Shown piece by piece: positions 7,086-14,068 of a DNA stretch of 18,717 nucleotides. The position numbers and the translations under genes were made by a program. The notes below the pieces were generated by a model. It made no database searches, was not told where the DNA came from, and saw only the letters and a program-made list of their open reading frames with translations. The stretch spans positions 1 to 18,717 of the forward strand of contig DATJXG010000298.1 of assembly GCA_035500455.1 (NCBI GenBank), given 5' to 3'. This DNA is from DATJXG01 sp035500455 (GTDB lineage Bacteria > Acidobacteriota > Terriglobia > Terriglobales > Acidobacteriaceae). Within the stretch, counting starts at the first letter, position 1. Each line of letters opens with the position of its first letter.

Positions 7086-8282
7086 ATGTCTGACTCTTCT
7101 CTACAAACCGAGCGAGTGCGAGCGGCGCTGGCAGCGTCCAGTCCGCGGGAAGTTGCCCGGCTGGTGTCTCTCAGCCGGCGGGAGTTCCTGCGCACGGCTG
7201 CGGGCGTGGCACTGGGTGGAACACTTCTGCGCTCGAATCCGCTGGCGCGGGCCGCAGTTGCGAGCAAGAAGAGAAAAATCATTGTTGTCACCTTCGGTGG
7301 CGGCGCTCGCGACCAGGAGACGTTCGCTCCCGAGGGGCAGGAGAACATTCCGCACCTGATGCGGGAACTGATCCCTCAGTCGGCCTTTTTCACCCAGGTT
7401 GTGAATCGGGGAATTCTAGGACACTATGTGGCCACCGCGAGCCTGGCGACCGGAGTGTACGAGACCATCAACAACTTCGCTTCCCTTCCCCCGGAATATC
7501 CCACGGTGTTCGAATATTTCCGCAAGGATTTGAAGCGACCCTCCTCCGATGCCTGGGTGGTGGCGCCCAGCAATGGCTTCAACCGCATCGGGGAAAGCAA
7601 CCACCGCTCGTACGGCGCCGGGTTAGGAGCGCGCGTAATTCTTCCCAAACACCTTTTGACGGCTGCGATGCGCGGCGGTGCAACCGACTATGAGCACCTG
7701 CTGCGAGATAACTACGAAACGCCATTCCGCGCGCCGGAACTTGCGGGCAGCGAGTTTGAATTGCAGCAACTGGAGATGATCCTGAAGCTTTCCGTCGATG
7801 ATTTCAAGGCGCACGCACGGACGCTTTCCAGCCCGGATGAGCTTTCGGTGTACATCACGCGACAGCTGATGCGGCAAGTGGCGCCCAGCCTGCTTTGGAT
7901 CACGCTGCACGACATTGATGTCGCTCACGCCGGAGCTTATTCACTGTACGTCGAGGGCATCCGGCGGACTGACCGGCTGTGCGCGGAGCTGTGGCAGGCG
8001 GCGCAGAGCGAACCGGAATACGCGGGCAAGACCACCATGTTTATCCTGCCGGATTTCGGCCGCGATGCCGACGAGGATTCGGCCGGCAACGGGTTTCAGC
8101 ACCACCGCACCGGTGACCCGCTCTCACGCACCACCTGGCTGATGGCATTGGGCGCGGGGGTTCGCGAGGGTGTGGTCTACGACCGGGCCACCGATTCCAC
8201 CGACCTGGTGCCGACGTTGGGTTCGATGCTGGGGTTCTCGCCATCGCTGGCGCAGGGCAAGCCGATAACGGAACTTTTGTAG
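7086..8282 (+). CDS. Tat-exported alkaline-phosphatase-superfamily-like protein
   Basis: The 398-residue product carries a twin-arginine signal: SRREFLRTAAGVALGG at residues 30-45 is a close match to the S/T-RRxFL motif plus hydrophobic stretch, so it is exported folded. The start ATG at 7086 leaves an unusually long pre-Tat segment of about 29 residues. The mature part has the look of the alkaline phosphatase/sulfatase fold: a first strand KIIVVTFGGGARDQET (64-79), HDIDVAHAG (275-283), then LPDFGRD (321-327) followed by GFQHHRTGD (336-344), where Asp and His residues would bind metals, and a C-terminal STDLVPTLGSMLGF of the kind found at the end of sulfatase-like and DUF1501-like enzymes. 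The substrate is unknown. It is followed after only 4 bp by an unrecognised gene, so the two are surely co-transcribed. Exact family assignment is tentative. Confidence 0.7.
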   Translation: MSDSSLQTERVRAALAASSPREVARLVSLSRREFLRTAAGVALGGTLLRSNPLARAAVASKKRKIIVVTFGGGARDQETFAPEGQENIPHLMRELIPQSAFFTQVVNRGILGHYVATASLATGVYETINNFASLPPEYPTVFEYFRKDLKRPSSDAWVVAPSNGFNRIGESNHRSYGAGLGARVILPKHLLTAAMRGGATDYEHLLRDNYETPFRAPELAGSEFELQQLEMILKLSVDDFKAHARTLSSPDELSVYITRQLMRQVAPSLLWITLHDIDVAHAGAYSLYVEGIRRTDRLCAELWQAAQSEPEYAGKTTMFILPDFGRDADEDSAGNGFQHHRTGDPLSRTTWLMALGAGVREGVVYDRATDSTDLVPTLGSMLGFSPSLAQGKPITELL

Positions 8283-8286
8283 TCCG

Positions 8287-9489
8287 ATGCTTCCTCATGA
8301 TCTCAAGCCGGAGCAGTTCCGCAGCTACCCTCCCGATGCCCGCAAGCTGGCAGTGGACTACCTGGGCACGCTGCAAAAACTTCCCCTCGCGTTCTTGCCG
8401 AGCCTATTGCGCGAAGCTATAGAGTACGACTACAAATTTCCGGTCGAGCGCAAAGCCCTGGAGCAGGAACTGGCGATGCTGGCCGGGCTCTCTTCGGGCC
8501 AGCTGGGGGAGCGGCTGCAAGCCTTCGAGCACATTTCAATCTCACCGCAGCTGGAAAGAGCCGATTGGGTAAACGCGCCGGCGCAATTTGTGGAACAGCT
8601 CTCGGCTCATCTGTGGTCCACACATCAACAGGACGCCTTTCGCAAGGCCGCGCTGGAGTATGCCGATCGCCTGCGTGAGGCAACGCCGCCGGAGCCGCTT
8701 CCGACACCGCGTTTGGGAATTGCGGTGATTGGGCAGGGGGTAAATGCAAGCAGCGAGCCGCTGTTTCGCAAGCTGCGCCCACACGGAGTGTACTTCAAGC
8801 GCGTGAAGCCGGAAAACGGAATGCAACTGCTGCTGAATGCTGTCGCCGACCGGGCGAAGGCACACCCGGCTCCCTACGGGCACTGGTATGTGGATGGAGG
8901 CGCGCAAATGGACCACGATCCTGCGCTCATCTGCGTCTCTTACAAGGGGCTGGAAACGGCGCGCGCCGAGCTTCTGCGCAGAATGCAGGCCGAAATCGAC
9001 CGACCCGGCATGGGGCCGGAAACTTTGCGCAGCGTGATGGCGAAGCTGCACCCCTCCGACCTCGGCGTAACGAAAGAGGACGCTGTGCTGAGCCGCTTCG
9101 AAGTAAAGGTATTGACCGAGGGCTCGGGCACTCAGATTTTCAGCACGACCTTCGCTCAGTGGACAGCTCGCGAGGCCCTCCGACGCGCTCAGCCGCTGAC
9201 GTTGATGGTCCGCTTCGCTCCGCGCCAGCGGCAGAAGCCGATGAACGAACTGCTCACTCCCGTGCACAATGAAGTGGAACTCGATCCCGCGGGTTCGCTG
9301 CTGGATGCCGACATGGGGGCGTACTACAACTGGCTGAATCAGCAGCGACTGCCGGGGGCGGAACAGTCTTCTTTTCTGGCGTGGTTTGAAGACCACAACG
9401 AAGCCGTGGCGATTGCCCCTTCCCTGCCGCGCGGAACCGAGTCCACCACATCCGGCGACCTGAGGACGATGCTTTCCTGGATGACTTGA
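8287..9489 (+). CDS. Uncharacterised 400-residue protein, coupled to the Tat-exported protein
   Basis: I do not recognise this family. The ATG at 8287 lies 4 bp after the preceding stop, which implies translational coupling. There is no signal peptide or membrane segment, so the protein is probably cytoplasmic, unlike its exported neighbour. The first 135 residues look helical (LPLAFLPSLLREAIEYDY, KALEQELAMLAGL). A mixed alpha/beta part begins near residue 140 with LGIAVIGQGVNAS. It contains HWYVDGGAQMDHDP (about 199-212), with several His and Asp residues in short succession, and LTEGSGTQIFSTTFAQWTAREALRRAQPLTLMVRFAPRQ. The C-terminal part has GAYYNWLNQQRLPG and FLAWFEDHNEAVAI. Base composition matches its neighbours and it is full length, so it is a real gene rather than a remnant. 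A maturation, regulatory or accessory role for the phosphatase-like protein is only a guess. Confidence 0.8.
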   Translation: MLPHDLKPEQFRSYPPDARKLAVDYLGTLQKLPLAFLPSLLREAIEYDYKFPVERKALEQELAMLAGLSSGQLGERLQAFEHISISPQLERADWVNAPAQFVEQLSAHLWSTHQQDAFRKAALEYADRLREATPPEPLPTPRLGIAVIGQGVNASSEPLFRKLRPHGVYFKRVKPENGMQLLLNAVADRAKAHPAPYGHWYVDGGAQMDHDPALICVSYKGLETARAELLRRMQAEIDRPGMGPETLRSVMAKLHPSDLGVTKEDAVLSRFEVKVLTEGSGTQIFSTTFAQWTAREALRRAQPLTLMVRFAPRQRQKPMNELLTPVHNEVELDPAGSLLDADMGAYYNWLNQQRLPGAEQSSFLAWFEDHNEAVAIAPSLPRGTESTTSGDLRTMLSWMT

Positions 9490-9508
9490 TTCGCACTAAA
9501 GAACCGCC

Positions 9509-9532
9509 CCTCATGCTAGCGCCTTGCTGAGG
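9509..9532. terminator. Weak hairpin in the convergent spacer
   Basis: CCTCA (9509-9513) and TGAGG (9528-9532) pair and can be extended inward by GC with one bulged base. It is the only stem I see in the 62 bp between the two convergent clusters. No T tract is present, so termination here is weakly supported. Confidence 0.3.
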
Positions 9533-9551
9533 ATGACAAGTACACCCTTCT

Positions 9552-10646
9552 TCACCCTGCGCGCCGGAACTCTTCCAGCGCGGCGCTCACGCGCTCCAAT
9601 CCGCCGCTGACCGTTTCCGTGGTTCCGCACAACCCCAGGCGGAAGTGCTGCTCCTGCTCGAAGAATTCTCCGGGCACTACAGTCGTCTCGAATTTATCGC
9701 GCAACAGGGCGACGAAGTCTGCCGTGCGGCCCGTCTTTAGCCGCGGAAATATGGTTGTGCCGAACCGACTGGGCGGGCAAACTACTTCGCTGTGCGCGGC
9801 CAGAAAGTCGTTCACCAGCGCGCGGTTGGTGTCGAGCAGGCCGCGGGCGCGTTCGCTAACGCGGTCCATGTGGTCGAGAGCGACCACCGCGATGCACTCC
9901 GCGGGGTGCACAGGAGATCCGTAAGTAAAGTCCACAATCTGCCACATGCGCTTCACCAGCGAGGGCTCGGCCAGAATCCACCCGCAGCGGATGCCGCTCA
10001 GCCCGTAGGCCTTGGTCAGGCTGCTGGTAACTACGAAGTTTGCGCCCAAATGGAAAGCAGAGCGCCATGCCGGGTCGAATATAGCTTCACGATATACCTC
10101 GTCCACCAGGACTCGCGCTCCCACCTTGGCCGCCATCTCGCCCACCTGGCGCATGGTGTCGTTGTCGGTAAGCGTGCTGCTGGGGTTGTGCAGGTTGCAC
10201 ACCACCACCAGCCGTGTTTGCGAAGTGAGCCTCCGCTCCAGTTCCCCCAATCCCAGGCGGAAGTCGTGTTCCGGGCGCCGTTCGAAGCGGCTCACCTTGG
10301 CCCCGAGATGTTCGAGGATGGTCAGCAGCGGATCGTAGGTCGGCTTCTCGACTAGAACTTCATCGCCCGCGTGGACCAGCGCCGTCAACGCCACATAATT
10401 GGCCATGGAGGTGCCGAGGGTATAGACCAGGTTCTCCCGGCTTACCGCAGACTTCGCCGCCAGGCGTTGCATCAGCGGTTCGTATCCGTAAGGGCCGGTG
10501 CCGCCCATCTCCAGGTCTTCCATTCGCACCGGCAACTCGGCCAGGGGATAGTCCACCACACCACTCACCGCCAGATTGAAGCGCGCGGCAGAATGCAGCT
10601 TTGCCCACTCCATGTAGCGTGAGAAGGCCTCGGTGCGAGCGCTCAT
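9552..10646 (-). CDS. PLP-dependent fold-type-I (class I/II) aminotransferase
   Basis: The product is a 364-residue cytoplasmic enzyme of the aspartate-aminotransferase fold, which moves amino groups between amino acids and 2-oxo acids using pyridoxal phosphate. Key elements are NLHNPSSTLTD (the Asn-Pro substrate and PLP site), DEVYRE (Asp and Tyr that hold PLP), SSLTKAYGLSGIRCGW (Schiff-base Lys in TKAYG) and FRLGLCG (Arg for the substrate carboxylate). The ATG at 10646 is chosen because AGGAG precedes it and it overlaps the permease stop as ATGA (10643-10646). The frame stays open far upstream inside the permease gene, but that part is a shadow with no family features. It is slightly shorter than typical members (about 390), with a short N terminus. 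Coupling to an amino acid permease suggests use of an imported amino acid; the substrate is not decided. Confidence 0.9.
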   Translation of the reverse strand: MSARTEAFSRYMEWAKLHSAARFNLAVSGVVDYPLAELPVRMEDLEMGGTGPYGYEPLMQRLAAKSAVSRENLVYTLGTSMANYVALTALVHAGDEVLVEKPTYDPLLTILEHLGAKVSRFERRPEHDFRLGLGELERRLTSQTRLVVVCNLHNPSSTLTDNDTMRQVGEMAAKVGARVLVDEVYREAIFDPAWRSAFHLGANFVVTSSLTKAYGLSGIRCGWILAEPSLVKRMWQIVDFTYGSPVHPAECIAVVALDHMDRVSERARGLLDTNRALVNDFLAAHSEVVCPPSRFGTTIFPRLKTGRTADFVALLRDKFETTVVPGEFFEQEQHFRLGLCGTTETVSGGLERVSAALEEFRRAG

Positions 10647-12004
10647 ACCTTGATCTCCTGTCGTGATTTCCGGCCGGCCCGGCTCCACAGAAAATACACG
10701 GGAATGCCCGCCAGCAGCAGCCCGATGCCGATGAGGCTGTTCTGCGGATAGCGAACGATGGCGTTGCCAACCACCCACCAGCATATCGCGGTAAAGGCCA
10801 GAGTGGTAACCGGGTGGCCCGGAACCCTGTAACCGGGCGCTGCGCTCATGGCGCCCCGCCGCACGCGGCGGCGGAAGATGAAGATTGTGGTTGCGGTCAG
10901 GCCGAAGAACAGAAAATCGACCGAGACCACATAGTTGAGAATCTGCTCGTAGCGGCCGGAGAGCGCGATCACGATAGTCCACACGCTTTGTACGATGATG
11001 GCCACCACCGGCACGCGCGTCCGCGGGTGCAGCCATGCCATCTGGCGGAAGAACAGGCCATCGTCGGCCATGGCGAAGTAAACCCGCGGCGCGGTGAGGA
11101 TAGCCTGGCTGAGAAAACCGAGCGTGGAAATTGCGATCGCGGCCGCGATGAACGTTGCGCCACGCTCGCCGAGTGCCGCGCGCATCACAGTACTGGCGGG
11201 TGTTGTGGTGGCCGCCAGTCCTTGCGGTCCGAGCGAGCGTACGCACACCCAGTTCACCGCGGTGTACAGCACTACCACTCCGAGAACTCCAACCAGCAGA
11301 GCGCGCGGGAGGTTCTTGCGCGGCTCGCGGATCTCCGCGGCGATGAAGTTGGCGGTCTGCCAGCCGCCGTAGGCGAAAAGCACCGGAACCATCGCTGCGC
11401 CGAATGAGGCCAGAGGCGTGGAGTCTGCGACCACCGCCGGCGCTTTCCCGTGGACACCAGCCAGCGCCAGGCCGAGGATGACCATGGCGGCAATGGCGAT
11501 GATCTTCAGCGCCATCAGTACACTTTGGGTTCGACCGCCGGTCTTAACTCCGAAGCAGTTGATCAAGGTGAGGATGCCAAGCGCGACCGCGGCAATCAGC
11601 CAGTCCTGCAGGTGCGCGCCGGTGAGTTCAATAAAGTAGCGGGCAAAAGTGATGGAAACGGCTGCCATGCCGCCAGTTTGGATCACCAGCAGGAGCACCC
11701 ACCCATAAAGGAAGGCGACCGCCGGATGATAGGCTTCACGGAGATAGGCGTATTGCCCGCCTACTTCGGGAAGAGTCGCCGCCAGTTCCGCCCAGATGAA
11801 CGCGCCGCCCAAGCCAATGAAGCCGCCGAAAATCCATGCGCCCAGGATCAATGCAGGTGTGTGGACCTGGCGCGCCACCACATACGGGTTCATGAAAATG
11901 CCGGCGCCCACGATGCCGCCCATTACCACCATGACGGCGTCGAACAAGCCGAGTTGCCGGGCCAGGCGCGGTTTGGAGTCGGGTGAGGCGGGCTGGTTAC
12001 TCAC
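10643..12004 (-). CDS. APC-superfamily amino acid permease
   Basis: This 453-residue inner-membrane protein has about 12 hydrophobic helices and the APC hallmark GGIVGAGIFMNP (about 29-40) in the broken first helix, where GxG contacts the substrate backbone. FIWAELAATLPEVGGQYAYLREAY in helices 2-3 is the second family signature. It resembles LAT/serine-threonine exchanger-like and YfnA-like permeases. The start is a GTG at 12004 without a clear ribosome binding site; the next Met codons lie inside helix 1, so GTG is the best choice. Its stop overlaps the aminotransferase start by ATGA, so both are made together. The 125-bp upstream spacer is highly structured and contains the TACATCG-cc-CGATGTA palindrome, a possible control site. 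The transported amino acid cannot be predicted. Confidence 0.9.
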   Translation of the reverse strand: MSNQPASPDSKPRLARQLGLFDAVMVVMGGIVGAGIFMNPYVVARQVHTPALILGAWIFGGFIGLGGAFIWAELAATLPEVGGQYAYLREAYHPAVAFLYGWVLLLVIQTGGMAAVSITFARYFIELTGAHLQDWLIAAVALGILTLINCFGVKTGGRTQSVLMALKIIAIAAMVILGLALAGVHGKAPAVVADSTPLASFGAAMVPVLFAYGGWQTANFIAAEIREPRKNLPRALLVGVLGVVVLYTAVNWVCVRSLGPQGLAATTTPASTVMRAALGERGATFIAAAIAISTLGFLSQAILTAPRVYFAMADDGLFFRQMAWLHPRTRVPVVAIIVQSVWTIVIALSGRYEQILNYVVSVDFLFFGLTATTIFIFRRRVRRGAMSAAPGYRVPGHPVTTLAFTAICWWVVGNAIVRYPQNSLIGIGLLLAGIPVYFLWSRAGRKSRQEIKV

Positions 12005-12058
12005 GTTGTGGGTTGGCCGCGAAATGAGGCATTTTTGGTTTTGGAACGCGAAGCATTG

Positions 12059-12074
12059 TACATCGCCCGATGTA
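12059..12074. promoter_or_regulatory. Perfect 16-bp inverted repeat upstream of the permease
   Basis: TACATCG and CGATGTA are perfect inverted arms around a central CC. It lies 55-70 bp before the permease GTG. The short spacing suits a dimeric regulator better than an RNA hairpin. The cognate regulator is not in the window. Confidence 0.4.
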
Positions 12075-12080
12075 GGCGCG

Positions 12081-12131
12081 AGCGTCGCTGCCGGTGCAGG
12101 ACCGGCACGGCCCGGGCAAGCGAAGGACGCT
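12081..12131. other. Nested stem-loop structure abutting the CRTAC1 stop codon
   Basis: An outer stem AGCGTC (12081-12086) with GACGCT (12126-12131) continues as GC with GC (12087-12088 and 12120-12121) past a bulge. Inside it TGCCGGT (12089-12095) and ACCGGCA (12101-12107) form a perfect 7-bp hairpin with a 5-nt loop, followed by GCCCGGGC. The right end overlaps the stop codon of the Tat-type CRTAC1 gene. It may be a REP-like 3' stabiliser or terminator; no T tract was seen. Confidence 0.5.
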
Positions 12132-13914
12132 ACCCGGTTTTGGGCTTAAACGTATCTACGATTCCGCTGCCCTCGCGTATCGTCAGGATCTGATTGGCCC
12201 TTACCTGGGTGAATTTTTCCACCTTCTGCGTGGTCGGCCACTTCACTTCAATCAAATCTGCCGCGGCGGCCTTGCCCAGGCCGAAGTGCAGGCGCAAGTC
12301 GCATTGCGACATTACGCTCGATCCGCTGTGAACTTCATCCATCTGTGCGTGCTTGCCCGTCACCACCCTGACCCGCGCTCCGATGGCGGTGCGGTTGCAC
12401 TTGGTTCCGATCAGCTTGATCTTGATCCAATTCTGCGTGTTGCCGCCGTCGTTACGCAGCAGCGAGGGCAGATCGTTCATATTCAGAACCAGGGCGTCGA
12501 TATCGCCGTCGTTGTCGTAATCGCCGAAAGCAGCACCCCGGCTGGAATATCTTTCAGTTATACCTGGTCCCATCTCGTCGGAAACGTCCTTGAACCGCCC
12601 GTTTCCCAGGTTCTTGTACACCAGCCGCGGGTTCTTGTAGGTCTGGCCAATATCGTGGCCTTCGATTTCAGGATAAACATGGCCGTTGATCTGAATAATG
12701 TCCTGCCAGCCGTCGTTGTCGTAATCGACGAAGCCGCAGCCCCAGGCGACGTAGCGATTGTTGATGCCTACACCCGAAGAAAATGTAACGTCCGTGAACG
12801 TGCCGTCGCCGTTGTTGTGATAGAGGTTGCAGGTATCGTCGGCAAAGTTGGTTTTAAAAATATCGAACCAGCCGTCGCAGTCATAGTCGGCCACAGCCAC
12901 TCCCATTCCGGCCTGCTCGTGGCCGTTGTCGCTATAAGCGCAGCCGGCGATCACGGCGATGTCGGTGAACGTTCCGTTGTGGTTGTTGCGATACAGAATG
13001 CTTGGTTCTGAGTCCACCGCGACATAGATATCGGGCCAGCCGTCGTTGTCAAAGTCGTAGGACACGGCAGTGATGGAATAGCGTGGGCCCGGCTTCAGGA
13101 CGCCGGCCTTTTCTGAGACGTTCGTGAACGTACCATCGCCGTTATTACGGTAGAGAACGTTGGTGTCGCCAGTAAGGCCGCGCGGCCCGCACATCACCGG
13201 AATGCCTTTCCATTGGCAGGTGGGCGCATCGCCGGCGGCGGGCGCCTTCGCGGGATCGAGCTTGATGTAGTTACAAATGAAGAGATCGAGATGCCCGTCG
13301 CGGTCGTAATCGAGCCAGGTGCAGCCCGCACCCCAGCGATATTCGTCGTTTTGAACCCCGGCCTTGTGCGTTGCGTCCGTGAAAGTGCCGTCGCCGTTAT
13401 TGTGAAACAGAATATTGTGGCCCCAGAAGCAGCAGAAGAGATCGTCCCAGCCGTCGTTGTCGTAGTCGCCGACGCAAATGCCGGTCTGCCAACCGGTGCG
13501 GGCGAGGCCGGATTTTTCAGTGACGTTGGTAAAGGTGCCGTCGCGATTGTTTTTATAGAGTTGCGATGTCGGCGCTTTGCCCAGAGGCCAGTCATTATCG
13601 AGGTGCGTGCCATTGGTGAGATAGATGTCAAGCCAGCCGTCGTTATCGTAGTCGAAAAAGGCCAGGCCGCTGCCCTTGGCCTCGATGATGTAACGCTTGC
13701 GATCGACACCGCCCCACACGTTGGGGATGTTCAGCCCCGCTTCCCGGCCCACATCGACAAACTGAACGGGGGACGACTCCCGCTTGTCGGCCGGCGTAGT
13801 TTGCAGGAAGAGCGGTTTTTTCCACCTCCAGAGAGGAGTGGTGAGCGCGTCCAGCAACGCACTTCCGAACATGATGGAAGATGAGCCCAGGAATCGCCGG
13901 CGGGAAAAATTCAT
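12130..13914 (-). CDS. Tat-exported CRTAC1-type beta-propeller (VCBS/FG-GAP repeats, ASPIC/UnbV domain)
   Basis: A 594-residue exported protein. SRRRFLGSSSIMFGSALL (residues 4-21) is a twin-arginine signal. The mature part has seven calcium-binding D-x-D-x-D-G-x-x-D repeats starting near 88, 150, 202, 287, 343, 397 and 465 (FDYDNDGWLDIYL type), each paired with a YxNNGDGTFTDV strand. This gives the seven blades of an integrin-like propeller. Residues about 500-585 match the ASPIC/UnbV C-terminal domain (IGARVRV, LHFGLGK, IEVKWP). Blade 3 carries a Cys pair around CQWKGIPVMCGPRGL, a recurring CRTAC1 feature. The closest relative in the window is the gene just upstream, but that one uses a Sec-type signal. 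No Shine-Dalgarno precedes the ATG at 13914. The molecular role of bacterial CRTAC1 proteins is unsettled; envelope protein-protein contact is likely. Confidence 0.9.
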   Translation of the reverse strand: MNFSRRRFLGSSSIMFGSALLDALTTPLWRWKKPLFLQTTPADKRESSPVQFVDVGREAGLNIPNVWGGVDRKRYIIEAKGSGLAFFDYDNDGWLDIYLTNGTHLDNDWPLGKAPTSQLYKNNRDGTFTNVTEKSGLARTGWQTGICVGDYDNDGWDDLFCCFWGHNILFHNNGDGTFTDATHKAGVQNDEYRWGAGCTWLDYDRDGHLDLFICNYIKLDPAKAPAAGDAPTCQWKGIPVMCGPRGLTGDTNVLYRNNGDGTFTNVSEKAGVLKPGPRYSITAVSYDFDNDGWPDIYVAVDSEPSILYRNNHNGTFTDIAVIAGCAYSDNGHEQAGMGVAVADYDCDGWFDIFKTNFADDTCNLYHNNGDGTFTDVTFSSGVGINNRYVAWGCGFVDYDNDGWQDIIQINGHVYPEIEGHDIGQTYKNPRLVYKNLGNGRFKDVSDEMGPGITERYSSRGAAFGDYDNDGDIDALVLNMNDLPSLLRNDGGNTQNWIKIKLIGTKCNRTAIGARVRVVTGKHAQMDEVHSGSSVMSQCDLRLHFGLGKAAAADLIEVKWPTTQKVEKFTQVRANQILTIREGSGIVDTFKPKTG

Positions 13915-13939
13915 AAGTCAGTAGATCGCAATCTCCAAA

Positions 13940-14054
13940 CTCCGCGACCTCGGCGGATGTTCCTGGTGTCCTCGGCGTTTTAGGGTTTTTGCTAACTGCG
14001 AAACAAAACCTTAAATCGCCGAGGACGCTGAGGACCGCCGCCGAGTGCGCGGAG
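13940..14054. repeat. 115-bp imperfect intergenic palindrome, copy 2 of the CTCTGCG-type family
   Basis: The left arm 13940-13989 and right arm 14005-14054 are each 50 bp and complementary at about 39 positions, with a 15-nt loop. The inner 20 bp, CCTCGGCGTTTTAGGGTTTT (13970-13989) against 14005-14024, matches at 18 of 20. The arms are made of short CTCCGCG/CCTCGGCG units followed by an AGGGTTTT-like end nearest the loop. It fills most of the 154-bp spacer between the two CRTAC1 genes. No target-site duplication is evident. Confidence 0.75.
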
Positions 14055-14068
14055 ATTTGCTGGTGCGG

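Noticed and set aside
10647..11246. N-terminal 200-codon extension of the aminotransferase frame
   Set aside because: It lies wholly inside the permease gene in another frame, is arginine- and histidine-rich without domain features, and the ATG at 10646 with AGGAG and ATGA overlap is a better start.
12094..13011. Plus-strand open frame of 305 codons opposite the Tat-type CRTAC1 gene
   Set aside because: Same shadow effect as above: a valine-rich antisense product of the propeller repeats.
13940..14054. CRISPR or tandem repeat array at the palindrome
   Set aside because: There are only two inverted arms and no regularly spaced direct repeats with unique spacers.
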